Assembly: GCF_000372725.1 (NCBI RefSeq)
Contig: NW_005198943.1
Location: 9,560-73,559, forward strand
Direction of reading: 5' to 3'
Origin: Emiliania huxleyi CCMP1516
Lineage: Eukaryota > Haptophyta > Isochrysidales > Noelaerhabdaceae
Length of the DNA stretch: 64,000 nucleotides
Shown here piece by piece: positions 22,488 through 31,983 of this stretch. The translations under genes and the position numbers were made by a program. Numbering within the stretch: position 1 is the stretch's first letter; each line of letters starts with the position of its first letter. The notes beneath the pieces are model-generated. The model was not told the origin of the DNA and did no database searches. It saw only the letters and a list, made by a program, of their open reading frames with translations.

Positions 22488-23744
22488 ATGTCGTCCCTGT
22501 TCCTCGCGGGTCCCTCTCCTCCACCACCGCACCCAACAGGCCCACCGCGCCTGCCCGGCCACCAGCCGCCTCCGCCGCCGTCGCCGTCTCCGCCACCGCC
22601 GAGACCGCCTCCTCCGCCCACGCCTTCGCCGCCGCCGCCCAGGCCGCCGCCGCCGCCTCTTCCCTCGCCGCCGCCGCCATCGCCGCCCGCGCCGCCGCCA
22701 TTTCCGCCCGGCCACGCGCCGCAGCCGCCGCCGCCCATGTCGCCGCCGCCGCCGCCGCCGCCGCCCTCTCCTCCGCCGCGACCGCCACCGCCGCAGTCGC
22801 CGCCGCCGTCGAGCCCGCCGCCCTCGCCGCCACCGCCCTCGCCGCCGCCCTCGCCCTCGCCACCGCCGCCGGCAACCCCGCCGCCGTCGCCGCCTCCGCC
22901 CCAGCCTCCGCCGCCCTCGCCGCCGCGCCCGCCGCCGGTCGCTCCGGAGCCGCGCCCGCCGCCGCGCCCGCCGCCCCCGCTGCCGCCACCACCGTCGCCG
23001 CCGCCGCCGCCTCCTCCTTCGCCGCCGCCGTCGCAGCCACCCAGTTCGCCTCCCTCGCCACCGCCGCCGGCAATCCCGCCGCCGTCGCCGCCGCCGCCGT
23101 GTCCGCCGCCGCCGCCGGCGCGGCCTCCGCCGTGGCTGCCACCGGCACTGCCGCCTGGCGCCCCACAGCCTAAGCCCCCTCCGCGCCCGCCGTCATCGCC
23201 GCCCCCGCCGCCGCCAGCTCTTCCGCCGCCGTCGCCGCCGCCGCCGTCGCCGCCGCCGCCCTCGAGTCCGCCGCCGCCGCCGCCGTCGCTGCCGCCGCCC
23301 TCGCCACCGCCGCCCTCCTCGCCCCCGCCCCCGCCTCCATCCCCGCCGCCGCGCCCGCCCCCGCCGCCTCCGCCGCCCGCCTTTCCGCCGCCGCCCTCGC
23401 CTCCGCCGCCGCCCTCGCCGTCGCCGCCGCCGCCGCGCCCGCCGCCGCCGCCCACCCCGTCCCCGCCGCCGCCGTCGCGGAGGTTCGGAGGTGTGCGGGG
23501 TGGCTTCGGGGCGGGCGATGGCCTGCCTCCGCCGCCGACGCCCTCGCCCCCGCCGCCCCGCGCCCCGCACTTTGTGTACCGCAGCATACCCCTGCCGCCG
23601 CCGCCGCCGCGGCTCACGCCGCTCAACATCCGGGACGTCGCCAACCATAAGAAGGGCACGCGCGGCGATCGGGCGGCGATGGCGTTTCGCCCCACGAACA
23701 ACGCGAGGCAGCACGACCCGCAGCTGTGGCCACACGGGCCTTGA
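22488..23744 (+). CDS. Proline/serine-rich (SPPPP) extensin- or pherophorin-like protein
   Basis: 418 residues, mostly PPPPSP, PPPRPP and PPPSPPP units encoded by CCG/CCT-rich DNA: the composition of hydroxyproline-rich glycoproteins of algal cell coverings and matrices. A short N-terminus (MSSLFLAGPS) precedes the repeats. A non-repetitive tail follows (RRFGGVRGGFGAGDGLPPPP, then PHFVYRSIPLPPPPP, then LTPLNIRDVANHKKGTRGDR). The tail argues that this frame, not the Ala-rich, Arg-rich or minus-strand Gly-rich alternatives, is real. The signal peptide is weak; a missing 5' exon is possible. Repeat number is probably polymorphic. Confidence 0.6.
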   Translation: MSSLFLAGPSPPPPHPTGPPRLPGHQPPPPPSPSPPPPRPPPPPTPSPPPPRPPPPPLPSPPPPSPPAPPPFPPGHAPQPPPPMSPPPPPPPPSPPPRPPPPQSPPPSSPPPSPPPPSPPPSPSPPPPATPPPSPPPPQPPPPSPPRPPPVAPEPRPPPRPPPPLPPPPSPPPPPPPSPPPSQPPSSPPSPPPPAIPPPSPPPPCPPPPPARPPPWLPPALPPGAPQPKPPPRPPSSPPPPPPALPPPSPPPPSPPPPSSPPPPPPSLPPPSPPPPSSPPPPPPSPPPRPPPPPPPPAFPPPPSPPPPPSPSPPPPRPPPPPTPSPPPPSRRFGGVRGGFGAGDGLPPPPTPSPPPPRAPHFVYRSIPLPPPPPRLTPLNIRDVANHKKGTRGDRAAMAFRPTNNARQHDPQLWPHGP

Positions 23745-24140
23745 GAGGTGTGGGGACAGACATGAGTGTGTGTGGAGTACTGCCAGAGCGGATTGCGTAA
23801 GCGGACATGCACCATTCCAACAAAGGCAGCACGAACCACGATGCCGAGCCGGTCGCGGGTCGCGGTCGGGGTCGGGGTGGTCGGTACATATACAACTTTA
23901 CAGACAGACACGAGACAGTCTGAATTTCACATTGGGTGATGCTCCGATAAACCCGCCGGATCTTCGACAAAAGCAGGGACATTTCTTTTTTGGAAGGGTA
24001 GGTGTGAATACAGCTTTCTGGTAGGGTTACATCGACGAACTATGCGGCAATCGACTGGGGGGCAGCCCCCCAGCACATCCCGCACAGAGACCTGGATGTA
24101 ACCCGATTGTGAGCGTGAGTGAAACCGCCGATGCGATTGC

Positions 24141-24671
24141 TCATTGCTCAGTCAGTGACCGACAGTCAGTCGCAGCAGACTTTGACGATTGGCGGCCTCG
24201 CGCCCTCAGTCGCCCTCCTCTACTAACGGCCCTGCCCCAGCCCAGATGCCTCATCCAGGGTGGTGCAACCACTCGCGCAGGGAGGGAGAGACAGTCGGCG
24301 ATCTGCGCCGCGCAGATGAGCTCCGCCTCGTCTGCGTCGAGGACGTCCACCGCAGGGCTATCATAGCGCCATATGACGCACTGCCTGTTGTTCATTACTT
24401 CGCAGGTGCCAACGTCGAGGACAATCTCACTGGTGGCGGCTCGCGGCTGCACTCCCGGCCGGCGGTAGGAGAGATGAAGGCTAATGTACTTGGCAGTGTA
24501 CGGGGCCTTCCGGCGTGAACAGTGCCCCGGGACGAAAGAGGAGGCGACGTCTCTCTCGTCCACGAGCGCCTCGATGTGCGCATCGACGGTGTAACCAGCT
24601 TTGAGAGACGGGAACGAACGGCGGTGCGTCGCCGACAGGTGCGCCTTTGTTCCTACCACCACTCCCACCAC
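24141..24671 (-). CDS. Hypothetical protein
   Basis: A 176-residue frame with a natural composition: KAGYTVDAHIEALVDERDVA, ASSFVPGHCSRRKAPYTAKY, SEIVLDVGTCEVMNNRQCVI, PAVDVLDADEAELICAAQIA. The same frame continues upstream without a stop (DYIIRGPGKVHATAELAVVG), so the real 5' end, possibly in another exon, lies beyond 24671. The last about 45 residues turn Arg/Gly-rich and may be read-through past a splice site. No domain is recognised. Confidence 0.5.
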   Translation of the reverse strand: MVGVVVGTKAHLSATHRRSFPSLKAGYTVDAHIEALVDERDVASSFVPGHCSRRKAPYTAKYISLHLSYRRPGVQPRAATSEIVLDVGTCEVMNNRQCVIWRYDSPAVDVLDADEAELICAAQIADCLSLPARVVAPPWMRHLGWGRAVSRGGRLRARGRQSSKSAATDCRSLTEQ

Positions 24672-25335
24672 CGCCAGCTCCGCCGTCGCGTGGACCTTGC
24701 CGGGCCCTCTGATGATGTAGTCCCGTGGAGCAGTTCGTCCGAGCCGTTGTTGTACTCTGCTGTGGCGCCAGCTCGGTGTACAATACGGACGAAGACGGCC
24801 ACAGCAACGGTGTAACCAGCGCGAGCAGGCAGCGCGAACCGCTGTGCCTCGGCGCGCCGGCCGCCGAAATCCTCTCAGAATTCTTTGGCATGGCAGTTGT
24901 TTTGTTTAAATTCTTTGGCATAGGGGAACCCCAACCCTAAATTTTCTTCGCCTGCGGCGGGCCATCACTTGGATTCGCTGCTTTCGGATTCATTAGCTCT
25001 TTCGCACGCCTTTATCCGTCACTCCCCCGAAGATTGGAGGTGTTGATTTATGCACAAATCTATGTGTTGCGAGCGCTAGATGGCGAAATTTTCTTCGCCT
25101 CCGGCGGGGCCGGAGCAGGGAGGGGGGCGCACTTCTACTCACGCCCCCCCCCCGGCTTAGAATGCGTTGAAGCCTATGGGGGGGGTCGGACCCCCCCCCT
25201 AGCATGTGGTGTGCAGAGAAGGGCGCCCCCCTCCCTGGAAGCGATGTCCGCCTGCTCCCGCTCGCCGCGGGGCTAGAGAGGGACTTTTGTCGATGTTGGC
25301 TAGAAGTGCTGCACTTGTCCCCAGACAAGGTTATG
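24672..25335. other. Intergenic region with paired AAATTCTTTGGCAT elements
   Basis: Two copies of AATTCTTTGGCAT lie at 24886-24898 and 24909-24922, separated by a T/G-rich stretch. A run of C and G homopolymers occurs at 25145-25198. Short frames here have no recognisable content. Confidence 0.5.
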
Positions 25336-25550
25336 GGAGCGGCCATAACAGGTGTTATGGCTGTTATGGCTGGCTGCTCATAACACCCCATAACACCTCA
25401 TAACACCTCATAACACCTCCATCGCTGTTATGGCTGTTATGCCCACCCTACCATTACACCTCATAACACCTCATAACACCTCATAACACTCATAACACAT
25501 CCCACTGGTTGTTATGACAGCCAGCATAACAACCTCATAACAGCTGCCGG
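25336..25550. repeat. Array of CATAACA/TGTTATG motifs
   Basis: About 18 copies of CATAACA or its complement TGTTATG occur within 215 bp, many as CTCATAACACC direct repeats and some as inverted pairs, for example GCCATAACAGGTGTTATGGC. Dense short motifs in both orientations next to an open frame resemble subterminal repeats of DNA transposons, or a protein-binding array. A matching set lies at 27617-27715. Confidence 0.85.
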
Positions 25551-25649
25551 GTGCACCGGGACCCAGCTGTGAAGAGTCCGCAAGGGTCCGTGCCAAAATG
25601 GCCAAAATCGAGCCTGATTTTGCCGACTCTGCAGTGGCCGCAGGCGGTG

Positions 25650-26729
25650 ATGGCGGACGCCGACGAGCCTCACGCGCCGGGCCCCACCTCAGACAGTACC
25701 TCCGGTGGGCTGCATCCACTCACCGCGGGGCTGCTCGCTCGCCATGATCGTCGATGTGCACCGACGGCGACCGCCCTCTCGAAGCGCCCGGCTGACTGGC
25801 CAGCCGCCGAGCAGGAGCGAGCAGCCGTTCGAATCCGCGGTGCAGCGCCGCGGATGGCGAACCTCGAGCCGGTGGAGAAGACCGCGGTCGTGTCGGACTC
25901 GTTCGGCGCCGATGCGGCGCCAGCAATTCGGGCGCGGCCGACTCGCTCCAGTTCGGCGCAGCTCGCCTTGGAGCCCACCGCGCTCTTAAATCGCCTCGAG
26001 ACCATGCTCCTCGGCAACCATCCCGTCCCCGCACCCTCCAACGAGGTCAGCATCGTCGGCGAGGTCACCAACGGCATCATCATCGCCGCGAAAGCTGCCG
26101 TAAACACGCTCTTTTTGTCGCAGCGGCGCGGCGCGCTGATGGCTCTCCAGATAAAGAACCTGAAGAAGGCTGCGCTGGCGTACCTTGTGTGGGACCTACG
26201 CGGCGAGCTGGCGGGCGCGCGACTCGAGCAGGCGGTCGTGTACGGCAAGCGGCTCGAGACACACGCGAGCGGCGTGGACAAGGAGTTGGGCAAGTGCAAG
26301 CGGCGGCAGGCGGGCGCGGAGGCGCTTCTCGCTGTCGTTCCAGAAACTTTGCAGGACGTGCCGACGCCAGAGGAGCCCGCGGTCGAGGAGGAGCCGGCTG
26401 TCGAGGACCTGCCTGCCAGCGACTCCCGTCCCGACGACGCGTCTTCGGACAGCGATCGGGAAAGCGTCTTCGAACGCCGGGTGACCCGTCGGATGATCGA
26501 CGCGGGCCTGAACGAGGCGCAATTCGATGATATGCGGGACGTTTACGGGATTCAGCTCGCCCACGAGGACAAGTGCCACGAGTGTGCCAAGCTGCAGGCT
26601 CGGGCAGTGAAACTGTATGATATGCTCCTCCCGTACCTCGAGCGCGACTGGGTGCCACTGGAGGAGGCATTCCAGCGGCTCGACCTTGTAGACGCTCGTA
26701 AACGCTCGTACCCTGGGTCGTGGGTATGA
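25650..26729 (+). CDS. Hypothetical 359-residue protein between CATAACA arrays
   Basis: Single-exon frame from the ATG at 25650 (MADADEPHAPGPTSD). The N-terminal third is disordered. The middle is helical (NEVSIVGEVTNGIIIAAKAA, then LMALQIKNLKKAALAYLVWD). An acidic hinge follows (TPEEPAVEEEPAVEDLPASD). The C-terminal domain (VTRRMIDAGLNEAQFDDMRD, then DKCHECAKLQARAVKLYDML) carries a CxxC pair. I do not recognise a transposase, integrase or other catalytic motif. Its position between two CATAACA motif arrays suggests it may belong to a mobile element, but that is inference. Codon use and GC content resemble the neighbours. Confidence 0.6.
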   Translation: MADADEPHAPGPTSDSTSGGLHPLTAGLLARHDRRCAPTATALSKRPADWPAAEQERAAVRIRGAAPRMANLEPVEKTAVVSDSFGADAAPAIRARPTRSSSAQLALEPTALLNRLETMLLGNHPVPAPSNEVSIVGEVTNGIIIAAKAAVNTLFLSQRRGALMALQIKNLKKAALAYLVWDLRGELAGARLEQAVVYGKRLETHASGVDKELGKCKRRQAGAEALLAVVPETLQDVPTPEEPAVEEEPAVEDLPASDSRPDDASSDSDRESVFERRVTRRMIDAGLNEAQFDDMRDVYGIQLAHEDKCHECAKLQARAVKLYDMLLPYLERDWVPLEEAFQRLDLVDARKRSYPGSWV

Positions 26730-26929
26730 TAGTGACATAACATACGTGTGATACACTACCAAAACAGGGCCGCGGGGGGGGCGTTGGGGGCCGCTGGAGG
26801 GCCGCTAGACCCTTCCCGGGCCCCTCCGGGGGGGTCCGGGTGCACCCGGTGTTATGTGTCACGGATTTTTCTTTTGGACGCCGCGATAAACCCGCGTGGG
26901 GTAAATTCTTCTTTTTGGAGCGATCGATT

Positions 26930-27201
26930 GATAGAGAACCATGTCGCCGGTTGAGCGCGCCGGTCGAGAGGAGATGCTGAAACATCGCCGGAACCAGGTC
27001 CAGCTCGAATGGCAACCTCACACCGTCGAGCCCGGCCTGCTCAGCAGCCTGCTCTAACTCTGCCAGCTCACGTTCGATACGGGTCGGCCCGATCCGAAGA
27101 GGAGTGCAGGGCATCAGCAACGCGGAAAGCAGCAACATCCATCCATCGCTCGCACGACTGGCACGGAGCTTTAACAAAAAGCGGGAGCAGCCAGCTTCCA
27201 C
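26930..27201 (-). CDS. Possible exon of a hypothetical protein
   Basis: On the minus strand this segment reads SRFLLKLRASRASDGWMLLL, then PLRIGPTRIERELAELEQAA, then EQAGLDGVRLPFELDLVPAM and FQHLLSTGALNRR. This is an amphipathic, well-composed stretch unlike random translation. The frame opens at a GTG near 27201; the first ATG is at GWMLLL. It may be an exon whose 5' partner lies upstream of 27201. It lies inside the region bounded by CATAACA arrays, opposite in strand to the 25650 gene. Confidence 0.35.
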
Positions 27202-27616
27202 TTGTTAGAAACCTCGAGACATGAAGCGAAAAAAGGAAAGAAAATCTGAGCCCTGGTGTCGAGGTGTCGAGGCCCGGTGTCGAGGGTGTCGATCGAGGCC
27301 AGGGCTCAGAGAAAAAGGACGTGAGTTAAATTGCGGAAAGACAGACCTTAAGGTACATGTTAAAACGGAGGGGAGCGGCAGAGCTGCAGAGAGTACGAGT
27401 TAGAAACGGGAAGCAAATTGCGTGAAGGGGGGGGGGGGGTCTTGATTGAGCAATCTGAAGCCATCGCTCAGCCTCAGTCAGGAGGCAGGTTGATGTTATT
27501 GAATTTAACTTAAGGGCAAAAGAGAAAATATTTGGCGGTCGATGCCGAACCTCGCGCGCGCGCGGCAGCGCGCGAAGCGAAAATTCCAGCGGCGAGCAGT
27601 TCGGTGTGGCCTCTCG

Positions 27617-27715
27617 GGCCATAACACCGTGGATCCGGGACGGCTCTCTCATAGCAGCCCATAACATGTTATGGGCTGCTATGCCCCGAGAGCCATAACA
27701 CCATAACAATAACTG
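27617..27715. repeat. CATAACA/TGTTATG motifs with a 34-bp perfect palindrome
   Basis: The segment 27650-27683 is a perfect 34-bp palindrome with half-site CATAGCAGCCCATAACA. It is framed by a second inverted pair, GGCTCTC at 27642-27648 and GAGAGCC at 27687-27693, and by further GCCATAACACC motifs at 27619 and 27692. It mirrors the array at 25.3-25.55 kb. Confidence 0.9.
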
Positions 27716-28425
27716 TGTCCGGGGACCACTGCACCTTTTTGAGAATTTCACCCAGGCACTCTCCCCCACGCGCCCCTAGGCCTAGCCCCCCTAGCAGCTG
27801 CTCCCTACTTTACGCGGCAACGCGGGGCGCCCTACCCGCCCATGGCTCAGTGGCAGTGTGCTCCAGCCTCCACGCACCACGCGACCACGGCTCTCCACGC
27901 ACCACGGACCACGCTCAGTACATACATACGCTCCACGCGGCTCACGCGCGCCGTCTGCGTCTCCACGGGACCAGAGTGTCGAGAGTCTACAGAGTCCACC
28001 CAGAGTGCAGAAAGAGCACTTAGCACACAGGCCACACGCTCACAGCAGTCAGTCCTCAGCACACAGCAGAGGCTCAGCCGCAGGGAGAGTGCGCTCGCAA
28101 TGAGTCCACGCAGCGTCGCCAGTCGTCGGGGACGGGGGAGAGCCGTGTTGTACATCAACATGCAAAGTCGTGCCAACGGCGCTCTTCCAGTAACCTCTAT
28201 CATTCTAAGATTCTATAGAGACTATGTGCGCGCTCTGTCCTCTGACTGACCGAAAGTGGAGCGAAACAAACTCAGAACACTCACAGGACTCCGGCTCGGA
28301 CGGCCGCCTCGTGCCTCAGTAAATCACTGGCCACACCTCGCTCTGCAGGCGGTCTCACCTCGCTCCGCGGTCTGCACCGACCCTTCTCCACCACATACTC
28401 CCACCAGGTCTCTCGAAGCGCGCCC
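27716..28425. other. Intergenic stretch, nothing recognised
   Basis: Open frames on both strands at 27.8-28.25 kb are short and Ser/Arg-rich without domains. The region precedes the 3' end of the radial spoke gene. A poly-G run and a cluster of GGTGTCGAG units lie just outside it (27254-27300, 27427-27440). Confidence 0.5.
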
Positions 28426-30085
28426 TCACTCCTCCGCTCCTGCTCGGAGGGCAGCCTCTGCTGCCTCGCGGACGGCGGCGTTCTCGTCGTCGAGCGGCAT
28501 GTCCTCGGCCTCGACCGGCTCGGCCGTTGGGTCGTCGCCCTCGATGGGGGGAGGCGGCGAGGGCGACATGGGCCCGGCGGCCACCGGGTGGCCGTAGCCG
28601 AGGTAGAGGTTGGCATATCTGCCCTCCTTGGCCTCGCTCACCTGATACGGCAGGAGGGAGGCCGGTTGGGGGCGCCGCGGCGGTGGGGCCCTGCCGCTCG
28701 GCGGAACAACCGCAATGGCCCCCGGCCAACGAAGCGAGCGCGACCAGACGACCGACGCGCCGCCACCGAGGGCCGCGGGCCCCACCAGCGCCCAGTCTGA
28801 AGCCTCGATGGGCAGGAGCGCCTGATAGGGCGGGTCGCGTCCGGTCGTCAGGACACACCGCCAAAGAGAGCTTGAAAGTCGGTGCTTTAGACACCGGCTT
28901 CTCCGGCTCTAGCTGCGGTGGCGGCGCGTCGGCCTCCGCCTCCTCGGGACTCGGAAGGTTGGTGCAGCGACCGATGGCGAGAATGCCCATGTTCTTGTGG
29001 CGCCTGTTGGGAGAGTGTCGCCGGCGTCAGAAGTCGAGTCCGCGAGACGGCGATGGCGGTGGTGGCGGGGCGCGCGCCACGAGGCGGGCTCGCAAAGCTG
29101 CGAGCTGGTTGGTGGTGGCAGCGCGCCCTCCGCCTCGGGGTCCGCCGGCTCCACGGCGCCCTCCGGGCTGAGGGCGTACTTGTGCGATGGACAGAGCGTC
29201 GTGCCATGGGCAATGCGGGCGAGCTGCGCGCGCAGGTAGTGCCGCTCCGTCCCGGGGAAGGGCGGGAAGCAGCAGACGTCGGCGTCGAGGCTTCCCGTGA
29301 AGAACTTGCGCGTCCGCGACGCGGCGACGATCGCCTCTGGCGTGACGCTCGGCAGCTCCTCCCATGTGCCACCGAGCTCCGGCGTCACAAAGTACGAGAG
29401 CGCATTGCAGCCAGAGCCATACTCCTCTGCCGGCGTCGCTGACGGCTCGCTGGCCTCGGGCGGCTCGGGCGGCTCGGCTCGTCTCGCCTCGGCAACGTAG
29501 TAGTCCGCTGCGGTGCCGAGGATTTTGCCGAAGAAGCGCACGCTCTGCAGCTTTGCGGTGCGCTGCAGCGCGCAGAGAGAGAGGTGCGCACGGTAGGTCT
29601 CCTCGGGTGACAGGCTCGCACCTGAGCGGGTTGGGGTGGGGTTGGAGGCGGCGGCTGGGATGGCAAGACCCAGATCCACCGCGCTCGTCCCGCCGTTGAC
29701 CCTCCTCTCCGTGCGAGCCAACAGTGTCCACATCTCTACGCCCACCCGCGGCGTCGAGGAGCCGCGCATCGTCGAGGAGAGAGGGGGGTATCTGTCCGTC
29801 CGCCTCGTCCTCGGAGCCCGGCTTGAGCAGGGCCGCGTCCCTCTCCAGCCAGCCACTGTCGGGCACCTCTGGCGCCGTGGTCGGTGGCGGCGGTGGCACC
29901 GTGACGGCCGCAGGGTCAAAGGAGCTCGACTTGACCTTTGCAGAGAGGGCCTCGAACGCACCGAGTGCATCGGCAGGGTTGGAAGCGAGGATGGTGGCGA
30001 GCACATCGGTCAAATGCGAATACACGGAGACACCCTTTTCGTTGGGCCGTTGCAGGAAGGAGACGGCCTCGGCCTTGTCCGACAT
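28426..30085 (-). CDS. Flagellar radial spoke head protein RSP4/6 homologue
   Basis: Structural component of the radial spoke head in the 9+2 axoneme, which relays signals between the central pair and dynein arms. I assemble five exons with closing phases: 30085-29746, 29621-29078, 29003-28859, 28821-28711 and 28641-28426, giving 451 residues, close to the family's usual 450-700. Family landmarks in order: VYSHLTDVLATILASNPADA near residue 20; GASLSPEETYRAHLSL; SVRFFGKILGTAADYYVAEA; EAIVAASRTRKFFTGSLDAD, then FPPFPGTERHYLRAQLARIA; W-RHKNMGILAIGRCTNLPS across the second intron; RSLRWPGAIA, then YANLYLGYGHP; and a Pro-rich acidic tail. Intron 2 is GC-AG, the others GT-AG. The ATG at 30085 is the natural start. 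Only flagellated eukaryotes keep this gene. Confidence 0.92.
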
Positions 30086-31395
30086 CGCGCTGGGGCGAAA
30101 CGGCCGTCAAAACAGCGCGGGCGCGTGTGAACAGCTCGATGCTGGCGATACGAATCTGAGATCTGCGGGCGCTGATTGCGCATCTGGCACACGCGTGCCC
30201 CGTCCCGTAGAAGGCAAAAACGGACGAGCAGCGAGCAGGCGAGCTCCTCCCTCGCAGCCGGGGCTAGAGCTTAGCCTGCCTGGTGCCTGCACCCTGCTCC
30301 ACCTCCACTCTCTTCCCAGCTTCCACACGACGCACAGTAGTCTTGTAGTAGTCAGTATGACCGATGGCGCTCGGTGTGGAGCAAGCAAGACCCCCCCCCC
30401 CCCCTCGGCGCGCGCTCGCCATTCCAACGGCCGCCAGGAGCACCAAGAGGACTCCTCATGGCTGTGACCAAGTGGGCTTCGACCGGCCTCGGCTGGGGGG
30501 GCGGGTTGTCCCGGCTGCGGACGCCTTCTGCAGCCCCCTGGGATGGGGACAGCACCCCAAAACTGCCCCTCGGCGGCATACAGCACTGCCAGCCAGCCTC
30601 TTCCTCCTCCTCAAGGGCTGTACTATAGGCCATATTGCGCCGCCTCCTACTAGCAGCCGGGCGGGCGCGCGCCGCGGGCGCCTCGGCGCGCGCACGGCTC
30701 GCAACATTCGAACGAGTACTGCCGCCTGGCCGCCTCAAGGCTGCCGGGCGGCAGTACTCGCCTCGCAAGGCGCGCACCGGCTGCTCTGGCTGCTGCGCCG
30801 GCGGCCGCTGCGCTGGCCGCTGCTGCGCCGGCTGGCGGGCGGCACGGCCGCCGGCGGCCGCTGCACCCGCGCCTTCCCTCGCGGGCGCCGTCGCGCCGCG
30901 CGCGCCCAACTCTGCTGGCACACGGCACGCGTCGTCACTCAGCTGCGGAGAACAGGCGGTGCAGCGCGCGAAGCGCGCGCGATCTCGTACTTTTAAGGCT
31001 GGATCCGGCCATTCCAAGGGTAAGTTCCATTTCACTGTGGCACAGCTCGAAGGAAGAAGTTACATAAACCTTGGCTTTGACTATTTGTTCGCAACCCTCG
31101 CCACATCTGACTTCGCCACTGCATACCTCGCGCAGGCGCTCTGGACGCTGCTCCACCGGAGAAGCGGCATGGAAGATGGCCTGGGCGATTGCCAACGGCT
31201 GAAAATGGCTCCGACGGGTGTGCCCCAATCTTTCACCTGCGGCCGCCCCGCCCCGCCGCGGCCGCGGGCGACGCCGCCGCCCGCCCCCCGTCCGCATCAA
31301 AGCGCTCAAAGGCCGCTACCAGAAGCGCAGCGTGCTGCTCGCCGTGCCCGCCGCCGAGCTGCTCGAGCTCTCCCGCGTGCGGCTCGAGCTGCTGC
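30086..31395. other. GC-rich stretch with hairpin, no confident gene
   Basis: It contains a poly-C run (30391-30404), the hairpin at 30712-30760 and CTGCGCCGGC-type simple repeats at 30780-30850. Frames are Arg/Ala-rich on both strands. The segment 31233-31390 may hold a further 3' exon of the Tudor-like gene; it reads EQLGGGHGEQHAALLVAAFE in one minus-strand frame. Confidence 0.45.
30712..30760. repeat. Inverted repeat (hairpin), 14-bp arms
   Basis: The arm CGAGTACTGCCGCC is repeated in inverted orientation as GGCGGCAGTACTCG about 20 bp downstream, giving a 14-bp GC-rich stem with a Pro/Leu-coding-like loop. It lies in otherwise unassigned sequence upstream of the RSP4/6 gene. Confidence 0.75.
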
Positions 31396-31983
31396 TCATG
31401 GAGGCGTTCGGTATACTTTATCGCCCGCGGCACGGGCGCCCCGCTCGCCGTCCGCGCGGTCCATCGCCGCATCCCCATCCCCGTCTGCGGCGGCGCCTCC
31501 TGCGCCCGTGCCGGCCTGCTCTGCGACGGCTCGCCACCGCTCGTCGTCCAGCATGTGCCACCACCGCCGATCCGGGTAGCCGTCGTACTCGATCTGGTGC
31601 GCGATCCGTCCGTCCCCGTCCTCCTCCCGCGCCATGACGGTCGCAGGGTACCACCGCTCACTGTCGCAGAAGATCTCGAGGCGCGATCCGGTGGACAGGA
31701 CAGTGTGGCCGTCGAGCGCCGCCCTGGCATCCTCGCGCTGTCGCTTCCGCCGCTTCGCCTTCGTCTCCTTGCTGCGCAGCAGGGTGTAGTTCGGGCCCAC
31801 CTCCGCCACGCTGTCCAGCAGCTGGGCGGCGCTCGCCATCTCGACCGCGTCGTCCTCCGGCGGAAGCTCCGCGTCGCCCGCGGCCGCTTCCCGAGCGCGC
31901 TCGTCGCGCATCCGCTCGTGGTGGGCCTGCCGACGCGCCACGCCGGCGCCCGTGTGCCTCGCCGCCGCGTCCGGTGACGGCAT
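31396..31983 (-). CDS. Tudor-like domain protein
   Basis: 195-residue frame starting MPSPDAAARHTGAG. A charged helix (AHHERMRDERAREAAA) and the segment QLLDSVAEVGPNYTLLRSKE lead into a basic KETKAKRRKRQRED stretch. Then comes a compact domain: VLSTGSRLEIFCDSERWYPA, then TVMAREEDGDGRIAHQIEYD, then GYPDRRWWHMLDDERWRA. The order strand-W-P-A-x-V, then H-x-I-x-Y-D-G-Y, then W-H-x-L matches Tudor/Agenet-like folds that bind methylated peptides or chromatin. The C-terminus (VYRTPP) may instead continue by splicing into 31.2-31.4 kb. Function is inferred from fold resemblance only. Confidence 0.6.
   Translation of the reverse strand: MPSPDAAARHTGAGVARRQAHHERMRDERAREAAAGDAELPPEDDAVEMASAAQLLDSVAEVGPNYTLLRSKETKAKRRKRQREDARAALDGHTVLSTGSRLEIFCDSERWYPATVMAREEDGDGRIAHQIEYDGYPDRRWWHMLDDERWRAVAEQAGTGAGGAAADGDGDAAMDRADGERGARAAGDKVYRTPP

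Noticed and set aside
22397..23911. 504-residue Gly-rich frame on the minus strand and Ala-/Arg-rich frames on the plus strand over the Pro-rich gene
   Set aside because: CCG/CCT repeats open all frames. Only the SPPPP frame has a normal non-repetitive tail and start.
25336..25550. CRISPR-like repeat array
   Set aside because: The repeats are 7-10 bases, in both orientations, without uniform spacers, in a eukaryotic genome. CRISPR does not fit.
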